From Chelonoidis abingdonii (taxonomy: Eukaryota > Chordata > Testudines > Testudinidae): DNA of 64,000 bases. The notes beneath the pieces were generated by a model. It saw only the letters and a list, made by a program, of their open reading frames with translations. It made no database searches and was not told where the DNA came from. Positions within the stretch are counted from its first letter, which is position 1. Each line of letters opens with the position of its first letter. This document shows positions 11,778 through 20,995 of this stretch, in pieces. Where the stretch lies: NCBI RefSeq assembly GCF_003597395.2, contig NC_133771.1, forward strand, positions 127,515,475 through 127,579,474. The letters are read 5' to 3'. The position numbers were made by a program, and so were the translations under genes.

Positions 11778-12474
11778 ATTCCTCTAAGCTTAATTACCAG
11801 CTTATATCTGATAGGCTGGTTGATGCCAGCTCTGCCCACATATCTACACCAGCGACACCATCACAGGACCTAACCAGATCAGCCATACCATCACCAGTTC
11901 ATTCACCTGCACGTCCACCAATGTAATATATGCCATCATATGCCAGCAATGCCCCTCTGCTATGTACATCGGCCAAACTGGTACGGAAAAGGATAAACGG
12001 ACACAAATCAGATATTAGGAATGGCAATATACAAAACCTGTAGGAGAACACTTCAACCTCCCTGCCACACTATAGCAGGTGGCCATCCTGCAGCAAAAAA
12101 ACTTCAGGACCAGACTTCAAAGAGAAACTCCCTGAGCTTCAGTTCATCTGCCAATTTGACACCATCAGCTCAGGATTAAACAGACTGTGAATGGCTTGCA
12201 ACTACAAAACCAGTTTCTCCTCCCTTGGTTTTCACACCTCAACTGCTAGAACAGGGCCTCATCCTCCCTGATTGAACTAACCTCATTAACTCTAGCTTGC
12301 CTGCATATATATAGCTGCCCCTGGAAATTTCAACTACATGCATCTGATGAAGTGGGTATTCACCCATGAAAGCTCATGCTCCAAAACGTCTGTTAGTCTA
12401 TAAGGTGCCACAGGATTCTTTGCTGCTTTTACAGATCCAGGCTAACATGGCTACCCCTCTGATACTTGATTTCC
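11778..12474 (+). mobile_element. Penelope-like element (PLE) 3' half with GIY-YIG remnant
   Basis: In plus orientation the segment translates, with stops, to TSTNVIYAIICQQCPSAMYI followed by GQTG near 11908-11982, the GIY-YIG endonuclease signature (IYAI, then YIGQTG), then PVGEHFNLP near 12030-12065 and QQKNFRTRLQRE near 12090-12130. GIY-YIG endonuclease C-terminal to a reverse transcriptase is the defining architecture of Penelope-like retroelements. The non-coding 3' tail follows (GATGAAGTGGGTATTCACCC, AAAGCTCATGCTCCAAAACG, GCTACCCCTCTGATAC) and ends near 12474. The RT part is missing (5' truncation). The same tail recurs at 26909-26992 and at the right edge of the window. Confidence 0.85.
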
Positions 12475-13172
12475 AAAGATGCCAAACAGCACACAGACTC
12501 CCTGAAATTTATTGGAGCCGTGGGTGCTCAGTTCTTCTGAAAAAAAAATGAAACCACTTTTATAGCAACCTCAGGTGACAGACTTCAGGCAGTATAAAAA
12601 AAGCTCTCACTCCCCAGTGTATAAGCAATAAAACTCCTCAAGCCTCAAACAAAAAGTCCTCTAAGTAATCCCCTTTTTGGAGATATATGTACGTATTCAA
12701 CCAACATCCTTTCTTTTTCAAGATGCAACCCAAGTCCAATACAAGTGCTCAACATTTTGGGGGGTAAAAGCAGAAGTACACAGTTACCACCTAAATCTCC
12801 ATTCATGCACAATATTCACTACTTAATTCTTCCTCCTTTTTATATATGGCTGCTGGTGTTAGCAGGCTACCGCCCTAACCTTCCTTCTGAGTGGTAGTAA
12901 TCTCCTCAGATTCCACCTGCTACTTCCTGGTCTGTCTGGGAACCGACTTCTTAGCACTCTGGTAAACATTTAACAAATTCTTGATTGAAGATGTGAGGCT
13001 ACAGACACTGGCACTCTGCTGACCAGACAAAGTCACTGTGGGCTAACCAAACCAGCAGATAAATCCAAAGAACTAGTAACAACACATAGTATATTTATTG
13101 GCAATTGATCAATCAATACAGAGTCACACGAGAGAGCTGTTTATAGGTAAACAGGCATCTGTCACATGCAAC
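12475..13172. other. No gene recognised
   Basis: Gene-free sequence between the PLE tail and the hAT-like element. It contains no exon, LTR or LINE motif that I can identify. Confidence 0.35.
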
Positions 13173-13935
13173 CCGAGCTGGATTTAGGGTCAGGCAACAT
13201 AGGTGACCACCTGGGGTGCCGGCTTGGGGAGCGCCGGGCTCAGGGTGCTGTTTTTGTTGTTAGCGACAAAAGGAAAAACACAATGTTTGAAGTAAAATGT
13301 TTCAGGTATTCCATATGTGGATTCATTTTTCACTAACCTTTTAGAATGGCAAAATTGTAAAATCTCATGGAACCTTCCAGGCTTTCTGAGAACTATATTT
13401 TCCTTGACCCTCCTACAGTGTTGTTAGCCATGCCCCTGGGTGTATATAGCGGCCGGGGCATCACCAGTCAGTCAGTGAGATATAAGAACAAAGTGAGAGC
13501 CCAGCTGCGATACTGTGAATCTTGCTTTATTGTGTAATTGTAAGCGATCTTTTGAACTAAAGGACTAGGGTTAACATTCCAAGGCTGTCACCTACTGTAA
13601 CATTATTTAATACTGGGGGTCCACCCAATGTTGGTGCACAGTTCAATTTCTTGATGTTAGTACATTAAAGTTATTCTTAAAATTAAGAATTTTCTATATG
13701 CTTAGAGGAAACTTTTTTTATTTGCTTATATATGGCATGAATAAATACAGATTTACAGATCCTAGCATGCAAATGTATTGTCTTATCTGACAAGGATAAA
13801 TCATGCTTGCATCAAAGTCATGAAATGGGCTACAAATGCAATAAAAAGTGAGGTATTCAGAAGTTTTACAAATGGAGGGGGGAGGCACTGAAGATGCCCC
13901 TCGCCTGAGGTGCCATTGATCTAGGGCCAGCCCTG
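13173..13935. mobile_element. hAT-like non-autonomous DNA element
   Basis: A 763-bp block whose ends are imperfect inverted repeats: left CCGAGCTGGATTTAGGGTCA, right (read in reverse) CAGGGCTGGCCCTAGATCAA, both continuing into CACCT-type text. Flanks CATGCAAC (13165-13172) and CATGAATC (13936-13943) look like a diverged 8-bp target duplication, as hAT transposases make. The interior has no transposase motif I can read. The class call rests on end structure only. Confidence 0.6.
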
Positions 13936-14313
13936 CATGAATCATAAGCCATAAGCAAGATTCTGAGACCTGCGCATTTCAGGTCAGGAGTCCTATCTGC
14001 CCATCTACAGACCCACAAAGGTCACACAACAAGCACTGATTGATAGCATATAGGCTGCAGTCACTCTGCTGGTCACCTTCTGTTTGCGCAATTCGTAGCC
14101 GGGCCTGACAGATTAACAAGACTAGCTATACAGCCTCTTAATTCCCTATCTGATTCCACACCCTCCAAAATTAACCAGGAGAACTGAGGTATGGTCCTCC
14201 ACTCTCTCTGCGGTAACTCAGGGCCAGATCCATAAGAGTACTTAGATGCTTAACACACAGACATAGGTGCCCAAGGCCCATTTTTAGTTTCCACTAACAG
14301 TCACAAAACCCTT

Positions 14314-14351
14314 GCTTGGCTGCTGCCTAACCCTGTAGGCAGCAGCCAAGC
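14314..14351. repeat. Perfect hairpin, 16-bp stem
   Basis: Arms 14314-14329 and 14336-14351 are perfect reverse complements (GCTTGGCTGCTGCCTA and its partner) with a six-base loop ACCCTG. It lies inside the inverted-repeat element, so it is most simply an internal palindrome of that transposon. Nothing supports an RNA gene. Confidence 0.85.
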
Positions 14352-14821
14352 CAAACCTAACTCACTCGGCACCTACATTTTTGCAGTAAAAGTTCCCTAG
14401 GTGCCTAAGTTTCTGCTTCTGAGCATGTACACTGCTGCCTCACTGGAGATGTCTAGACACATATCTCCCACCTAAGCCCAGAGTAATCCACAAAATGGGA
14501 GAATACAGGCTTTCATCCACCTGGGCCCAGTCTCATATATGCATTCAGGGATTTCCTACAGGGTCAGGTCCCATTCAAAACTGGGCATGGGGTAAATGAA
14601 GGCAGAGGTGCCCACTCTGCAGCCTGATGGTTAGGGCACCCACTTAGAGGGAGACCCAGAGTCCAGTCCTTCTGCTCCAATGACTAAATTATTTATACAC
14701 CATGGAACAGCTTCAGTAGGAGAGATTCTCATATCAGACTATGCCATGGCCCAGTAGTTAGAGCACTCTGAGAAAGCTGGGAGACCCCTGCTCAAATCCG
14801 CTCCCTCTTGTTGCCTAAGAG

Positions 14822-16395
14822 GGGAATTGAACCCAGAAGGTGACAGATTACTTAGACAAAGGAAATGCGGTAGATCTAATTTACCTCGATTTCAGTAAGG
14901 CATTTGACATGGTTCCACATGGGGAACTGTTAGTTAAATCGGAAAAGACGGGGATGAATATGAAAGTTGTAAGGTGGATAAGGAACTGGTTAAAGGGGAG
15001 ACTCCAGCGGGTCGTACTGAAGGGTGAACTGTCAGGCTGGAAGGAGGTTACTAGTGGAGTCCCTCAAGGATCGGTTTTGGGACCGATCTTATTTAACCTT
15101 TTTATTACTGACCTTGGCACAAAGAGCGGGAATGTGCTAATAAAGTTTGCGGATGACACAAAGCTGGGGGGTATTGCTAACACGGAGAAGGACCGGGATA
15201 CTATTCAGGAAGATCTGGACCACCTTGTAAACTGGAGTAATAGTAATAGGATGAAATATAATAGTGAAAAGTGCAAGGTCATGCACTTAGGGATTAATAA
15301 TAAGAATTTTAGATATACATTGGGGACGCATCAGTTGGAAGCAACAGAGGAGGAGAAGGACCTTGGGGTATTGGTTGATAGCAGGATGTCTATGAGCCGC
15401 CAATGCGATATGGCCGTTAAAAAAGCAAATGCGGTTTTAGGGTGCATCAGGCGAGGTATTTCCAGCAAGGATAAGGAGGTGTTAGTACCGTTATATAAGG
15501 CGCTGGTGAGACCCCACCTGGAATATTGTGTGCAGTTCTGGTGTCCCATGTTTAAGAAGGATGAATTCAAACTGGAACAGGTTCAGAGACGGGCTACTAG
15601 GATGATCCGAGGAATGGAAAATCTGCCTTATGAAAGGAGACTCAAAGAGCTTGGCTTGTTCAGCCTGGCCAAAAGAAGGCTCCGGGGGGATATGCTTGCT
15701 CTATATAAATATATCAGGGGGATTAACGTTAGGGAGGGAGAGGAATTATTTAAGTTTAGTACTAATGTAGGCACGAGGACGAATGGGTACAAACTGGATA
15801 TTAGGAAGTTTAGACTTGAAATTAGACGAAGGTTTCTAACCATTAGGGGAGTGAAGTTCTGGAACAGCCTTCCGAGGGAAGTAGTGGGGGCAAAAGACTT
15901 ATCTGGCTTTAAGACTAAGCTTGATAAGTATATGGAGGGGATGTTATGATGGGATAGTTTAATTTGGGCAATTGATCTTGGATTATCGGCAGATAAGTCT
16001 GCTCAATGGTCTGTGAGGGGATGTTGGATGGGATGGGAACTGAGTTACTGCAGAGAATTCTTTCTTGGGTGCTGGCTGGTGAGTCTTGCCCACATGCTCA
16101 GGGTTTAGCTGATCGCCATATTTGGGGTCGGGAAGGAATTTTCCTCCAGGGCGGATTGGCAGAGGCCCTGGAGGTTTTTCGCCTTCCTCTGCAGCGTGGG
16201 GCATGGGTCGCTTGCTGGTGGATTCTCTGCAGCTTGAGGTCTTCAAATCACAATTTTGAGGACTTCAATAACTCAGTCATGGGTTAGGGGTTGTTATAAA
16301 AGTGGATGGGTAGGGTTCTGTGGCCTGCCTTGTGCAGGAGGTCAGACTAGATGATCATATTGGTCCCTTCTGACCTACGAGTCTATGAGTCTATG
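14822..16395 (+). mobile_element. CR1 LINE, 5'-truncated, young copy
   Basis: Contains the C-terminal half of the CR1 ORF2 (14840-15949) and the complete 3' UTR with the TTTAGCTGATCGCCATATTT and GGAAGGAATTTTCCTCCAGG modules, ending in repeated GTCTATGA units, the usual CR1 tail. The 5' part (endonuclease and RT N-terminus) is absent. It inserted into an older inverted-repeat element, whose sequence resumes directly after the tail. No target duplication is seen, as expected for CR1. Confidence 0.95.
14840..15949 (+). CDS. CR1 ORF2 C-terminal half: reverse transcriptase, open
   Basis: A continuous 369-codon frame. It has the RT motifs in order: LDFSKAFD (residues 16-23), GVPQGSVLGP (73-82) and the catalytic FADD (103-106) followed by TKLGG; then the CR1 'thumb' region with KCKVMHLG, EKDLGVLVD, LVRPHLEYCVQFW and RRLKELGLFSLAKRRLRGD. 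The end FKTKLDKYME is the normal C-terminus of CR1 ORF2. The first Met is only the first one in an open frame that begins at the 5' truncation; it is not a native start. In living CR1 this protein makes cDNA by target-primed reverse transcription. Without the N-terminal endonuclease and a promoter the copy should be inactive, but the absence of stops and frameshifts marks a recent insertion. Confidence 0.9.
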   Translation: MTDYLDKGNAVDLIYLDFSKAFDMVPHGELLVKSEKTGMNMKVVRWIRNWLKGRLQRVVLKGELSGWKEVTSGVPQGSVLGPILFNLFITDLGTKSGNVLIKFADDTKLGGIANTEKDRDTIQEDLDHLVNWSNSNRMKYNSEKCKVMHLGINNKNFRYTLGTHQLEATEEEKDLGVLVDSRMSMSRQCDMAVKKANAVLGCIRRGISSKDKEVLVPLYKALVRPHLEYCVQFWCPMFKKDEFKLEQVQRRATRMIRGMENLPYERRLKELGLFSLAKRRLRGDMLALYKYIRGINVREGEELFKFSTNVGTRTNGYKLDIRKFRLEIRRRFLTIRGVKFWNSLPREVVGAKDLSGFKTKLDKYMEGML

Positions 16396-17144
16396 AGTTT
16401 CCTATTTGCCAGGCAAGTGCTCTAAACACTGGACCAAAGTTATACATGGGTACACTACCTCCTCTGGCCTTTTTGGGTGGTATGAGGCAAGTGCCTAACT
16501 CATTCTCACAAAAAATGACTTAGGTGCCCAGATCCATAAAAGGTGTAAGTGAGTTCTCACTCCAGCCCTGGAAACCTGAGCTGGCAAGCCCTCCTGGTGA
16601 CTGAATAACAGACACATTCCACCAACGTACCGTCACCAAATATCTTTATTATTATTTCTTCTCTTATGTTCCAGGTACAGCACAATATAGCAGCAGATCA
16701 AAGTGTCCTTCCTCCTGCTCTCTGGCTCAGCCTTTTATGCTGCTTGCTTTCTTCTCTGAGCAATCCAGCTGGTAAACTAATAATTGCATCAGAATCCCTA
16801 CAGGTGCAAGTGATCCCCACTAACCCAACCAGACTAACTCCCTACTACTTTAACTACCCAGTGTCCTGAGTGTGGTATGTGACAAGCATGCAGGCTCCCC
16901 AAAGAAGTCTATTTGTAGCTGCTAATAGCACCTAAACCTCCTTACTCCAGTAGAGGGGTTCCAGTTGTGGATTGCTAGCAGAAGTAGGTGCTTCCCAGCA
17001 ACCCCGACTTAAGCATCTATCTCCATGAGAATGGAGGGGCGTAGCACACTCCCCTCTCAATGGCATCTCCTACGGGCTCACTTAGGCAGGGGGCAACCTA
17101 ACATGCCGGCTTTTGTGCATCCTTAAGCGCCTATCTCTTAGACT
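16396..17144. other. Continuation of the old inverted-repeat element
   Basis: Sequence resumes after the CR1 tail with TTGCCAGGCAAGTGCTCTAA, the natural continuation of text interrupted at 14821. It contains more of the GTGCCTAA-type motifs and no coding exon. A 67-codon frame at 16666 shows no motif. Confidence 0.5.
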
Positions 17145-17880
17145 TAGAATTCTGTCAGGCATTTGACCTGGTACTGAATGACATTTTGATTAAAAAAAAC
17201 TAGAATGACATAAAACTAACATGGCACACATTATGTGGATTAAAAACTGATAGGTTTCAAAATGTGATTGTAAACGAGGAATCATCAAGTGTGTGTGTTT
17301 TCAGTCCAATCCTGCAGGGATTGGCACTTGGTCCTATATCATTTAACCTTTTTATCAATGACTTGGAAGTAAACAAAGTCATCACTGATCAAGACTGCAG
17401 ATGACAAAAATTGGGGTAATGGTAAAGAAGGATGTTGCTATATTGGAGAGGGTTCACCGAAGAGCCACAAGAATGATTAGACTATTGGAAAACATGCCTT
17501 AAAGTGACAGACTCAAACAACTCAAAGAGAAGGTTAAGGAGTGACTGGATTATAGTCTATAACAATCTACATGGGGAACAAATATTTAATAATGGGCTCT
17601 TCAGTCTAGCAGAGAAGGGTATAACACAATCCAATGGCTGGAAGTTGTAACTAAACAAATTCAGACTGGAAGTAAGGCAAACATTTTTAACTGTGAATGT
17701 AATTAGCCATTGGAACAATTTACCATAGGCTGTGGTGAATTCTCTACCACTTGCAATTTTAAAATCAAGATTGTATGTTCTTCTAAAAGATCCACTCGAG
17801 GAATTATTTTGGTGAAATTCTATAGCCTGTGTTATACAGGATGATTACAGTGGTCCCCTATGGAATTTTAGGAATCTCTC
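17145..17880 (+). mobile_element. CR1-clade LINE, old and internally deleted copy
   Basis: Diverged plus-strand CR1 ORF2 text: ATTTGACCTGGTACTGAATG (the DFSKAFD region), GGGATTGGCACTTGGTCCTA then ATTTAACCTTTTTATCAATG (PQGSVLGP...LFNLFIND), then GCAGATGACAAAAATTGGGG (ADDTK). The next recognisable motif, GAAGAGCCACAAGAATGATT, belongs about 130 codons later in intact copies, so an internal deletion lies near 17420. The 3' part ends with the GGTCCC...-type tail at about 17870. Many stops and shifts. It sits in the same older element as the young CR1, in the same orientation. Confidence 0.85.
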
Positions 17881-18481
17881 CCCATTCATTGTATAGGGAT
17901 CCTAGGTGCCTAACTCAGGGTTTGTGAATCACAGTGTTGTTCCAGTGATATTCTAGGTGCCTAAAAGTCCCTTGTGGATCCAGTTCTCAGCACCTAATGC
18001 TCAGAGTCTTGTGGAACTTAGACGTAATATATCCACTGGACTTCCCACAGTGCATAAAATTAAGCACCTGCTCAAGTCTTTGCAAGATCAGAGTGCACGT
18101 TTGAAAGTTTTCCATTAATGAACTGAGCAAACAAATAAACAAAAAAAGTGGAAGGATAAATAAAATGTTTACAGATCTTTGAAGCTATAAACAGCAGTTA
18201 ATATGTTTATATTATTTCTCAATCCATAATTTTTACCTCTTTAAAAACTTGAAATCTCTTGCTTACCCGTATCAGAGTCAGTGTCCCTTCTTTACATGTA
18301 CTACAACGGACCCGCAGTTTTCCAGGCTTCACAGCTTGGCAGAAACTTTTGCAGAAAACATAAAAACTGTTGTAACTAGCTGCACCTGTTGGAAAGAAAA
18401 CAAAGAAAACAATTTTGCACTGAAATCAGAACTAGACTGGAGTGTTTTAAAACAAACAAACAAACTGAAAATTAAATTAAC

Positions 18482-18640
18482 AGAATCATAGATTTAAAAG
18501 GCCAGAGGAGTCATCTGGGATCATCTACTCTGTCCTCTTGCGTAACACGTCATAAGACTTCCATATATTAATTTCTGCCTCAAGTCCCATAGCTGTGGTT
18601 GAGCTAGAGCATATCTTCTTTAAATATAATTTTTAGCCTA
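18482..18640 (-). mobile_element. CR1 3'-end fragment
   Basis: Plus-strand text CAGAATCATAGATTTAAAAG, GGCCAGAGGAGTCATCTGGG and ATCATCTACTCTGTCCTCTT is the reverse complement of a CR1 tail of the TCTATGATTCT type. No coding part remains. Confidence 0.75.
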
Positions 18641-18659
18641 CTAAAAATCGTAAGTTATT

Positions 18660-20095
18660 TGCATTCTCCTTCCTAAAGCCACCCTTGTCTGGTCTTTGGG
18701 ATAGTAGCAAGAGTGTTATTCCTGGTGCCTACCCTTAAAGACCAACCCCATAGTGGTATGGACAACCCCTGCAAGTAAGAAGAGGTGATCTCACAGGCTC
18801 TGGGGAGAGGATTGTGATCCAGAAAATGGAACAGGGTGAAGATATTTGTAGTCCTGCTTGTTGGACTTTTATTTAACCCAGTGGGGGAAGGGGAAGGGGA
18901 AGGCTTTTGACTTGGCCAGAAGGTGAAACTAAGGCCTTGACTACACTGGCGCTTTACAGCGCTGCAACTTTCTCGCTCAGGGATGTGAAAAAACACACCC
19001 CTGAGTGCAGCAAGTTACAGCGCTGCAAAGCACTAGTGTAAACAGTGCCCCAGTGCTGGGAGCATGGCTCCCAGCGCTGCAATCTAATCCCCACGGGGAG
19101 GTGGAGTACCTGCAGCGCTAGGAGAGCTCTCTCTCAGTGCTGGCACTGCAACCACACTTGCACTTCAAAGCACTGCCACTCGAGTGCTCCCGCGGCAGCG
19201 CTTTGGAGTTTCGAGTGTAGCCAAGCCCTAAGTGTAACCCCTTTGGGGTTTAGAGAGCATGGTCCCTTTACATCTTTTTCCTGGGGGGCGGGGAGTGAGG
19301 AAAAAAGGAGGGAAACTGTGGAGGGCAGCTCTGGAACTCAGAGGGAGAGAGAGGCAGCAGCCCACAGGCCCTTGCAAAGAAAGCAGCAGAGAACCTGCCT
19401 GAAGCCTGGGAAGGACAGGGCAGCTGATTGCGGACACCCCAGGACAGGAGCCAGGAGGAGCACTGTGCCAGAGAGGAATCGCCCGAGGAGGACAGGCCGG
19501 AACTGGACCCAGTATCATGGCTGCCCAGATCTGCGTGGGACTGTGAGTACTGGAGCTTGTGAGTCTGCATTGGGAACGAGGGAGGCTGCTAGATAGTTAA
19601 GTGGGGAGGTGGTCGCTCTGCGGGGCTTTGCAGAGATTGGCAGAAGAGGGCACTGGAGGGGTTTGTTGGGGAAAGTTCACTGGCACCGAAGACGATCAGG
19701 AGCACCCAAGACTCACCATTGCACTGGAACTTTGCTCAGGACTCCTGAACACTGTGTGCAGACAAATTGCTCGGTGTCAGCCTCTCCAGACTGTGCTCCC
19801 ACTGGATCCGTGGGGCCTTAGCTTGGATGCAGCACTGTTTTACTGCTCCCTCTATATTTCCCCTTGTTGTTTTTCTCCTCTCATCCCTCTGTAAATAAAT
19901 ACCTCCCTTTGTTATATCCATTGTACTTTTCTTGTGGGTGTGTGTTCACTCTGGGGAGGGTTGGAACAGGTGCCCCTGGGGTGGAAAGGATTTCTGCTGA
20001 TGCATTCCGGCATGTGCCTTCTCTTGGCCAGAGCTGCCTGCAGAGCAGACTCCATTTTGGCCACCAGGACACTAAAGTTACATAAGTAACCAGTC
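18660..20095. repeat. Probable LTR-like dispersed repeat interrupted by a MITE
   Basis: A GC-richer stretch with the character of an LTR or its leader: Gly/Ala/Ser-rich spurious frames, a GGGGAA simple tract at 18883-18902 and AAATAAAT near 19891. Text on either side of the MITE at 18933-19227 appears continuous. I cannot define its ends or a target duplication, and I see no gag or pol motif. Open frames here, including one of 183 codons across the MITE boundary, look non-coding. Confidence 0.35.
18933..19227. mobile_element. MITE with GGCTTGGCTACACT-type ends
   Basis: The left end GGCCTTGACTACACTGGCGC and the right end read in reverse, GGCTTGGCTACACTCGAAAC, form a terminal inverted repeat of about 15 bp. 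CTAA flanks both sides (18929-18932, 19228-19231), a possible target duplication. The interior is nearly palindromic, with GCGCTTTACAGCGCTGCAAC repeated in inverted form, and has no coding sequence. It is non-autonomous, and the superfamily cannot be settled from the ends alone. Confidence 0.75.
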
Positions 20096-20479
20096 AGAGG
20101 GAGACCACTGACAGCGAAAGGAAAACTGAGTCTGAGGTTACTGATTCAGGGGTTCACAAAGACACTGTCTTCTATTTTTAAAAGCTATAGCACCCAAGCT
20201 GTCATTGATGGCACCTCTGCTACCCGAAATGCCCTCTAAGCTGGCTGCCTGCAGCTAAGCAATGTGTGATCCTCAGCCCCTAGGAAGGGTCGCTCAACAG
20301 CATTAATGGCAGCATGGTCTAAACATAGGCACAAAGCTGAGAATAAGGAACTACTGCATTTGACTCCTGATTCTGACGCAGCACTTAACCATTCTCCCTT
20401 TGTTTCTCTGTCTGCAAAGAGGAGCTGGGTACTGCTTACCTACCTCATATGGGGGTGGAAAATGATTAACTAGAAGAGT

Positions 20480-20580
20480 TTCAAAGGTACAAAGGGAAGT
20501 TAGATATCCAAATCCCATCGACTTTCAGTGAAAACTGAATGCCTGATTCCCCCTGGGCCTTTGAAAATCTCCCCCCTTAA
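20480..20580. repeat. Old palindromic repeat fragment
   Basis: Text TTTCAAAGGTACAAAGGGAA near its start is mirrored by GGCCTTTGAAAATCTCCCCC at its end, with CCCATCGACTTTCAGTG between. This is an ancient short inverted-repeat element found widely in amniotes; family not named. Confidence 0.45.
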
Positions 20581-20691
20581 TAGTTAGTAATATGTTAATT
20601 AATGTATAAATGTTAAAGCTTTGTAGGAGTGTCCCCAATGGTTGAAATCTCCAGAAACATTTACTTCCCAGTTTTTAATTGTTTGTTTGTC

Positions 20692-20995
20692 AACCCGTGG
20701 AACCATTTGCCAGAGAATGTTCTGAAGGCCAAGACTATAACAGGGTTCAAAAAAGAACTAGATAAGTTCATGGAAGATAGGTCCATCAATGACTGTTAGC
20801 CAGGATGGGCAGAGACGGTGTCCCTAGTTTCTGTTTGCCAGAAGAGCGGAATGGGCAACAGGGGATGGATCACTTGATGATTATCTGTTCTGTTCATTCC
20901 CTCTAGGTCATCTGGCATTGGCCACTGTCAGCAGACACGATACTGGGCTAGATGGACCTTTGGTCTGATCTAGTATGGCCTTACGGTCTTATGAT
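20692..20995 (+). mobile_element. CR1-clade 3' end, second subfamily
   Basis: Begins with the last residues of an ORF2-like frame (TGGAACCATTTGCCAGAGAA, then AACTAGATAAGTTCATGGAA, matching the WNxLPxEV...KFKxxLDKYME pattern), then a 3' UTR ending GGGCTAGATGGACCTTTGGT, CTGATCTAGTATGGCC and TCTTATG. This tail differs from the GTCCCTTCTGACC subfamily at 4300 and 14822, so at least two CR1 lineages are present. Confidence 0.85.

Larger units (their letters stand above)
14217..17990. mobile_element. Old inverted-repeat element carrying nested CR1 copies
   Basis: The left end (CTCAGGGCCAGATCCATAAG, 14217) and the right end read in reverse (CTGAGAACTGGATCCACAAG, from 17990) match over roughly 35 bp with mismatches, then both continue into TTAG(A/G)(T/C)GCCTA-type text. 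The interior repeats a GTGCCTAA motif many times and contains a strong hairpin at 14314-14351. CR1 insertions at 14822-16395 and 17145-17880 account for more than half the span; without them the element is near 1.5 kb. The sequence resumes in register after the first CR1: TTGAACCCAGAA on the left, then TTGCCAGGCAAGTGCTCTAA on the right. I cannot name the family; a DNA transposon is likely. Confidence 0.5.

Noticed and set aside
19045..19596. 183-codon open frame on the plus strand
   Set aside because: It spans the right half of a palindromic MITE and adjoining GC-rich LTR-like sequence; Ser/Arg/Gly-rich by composition.
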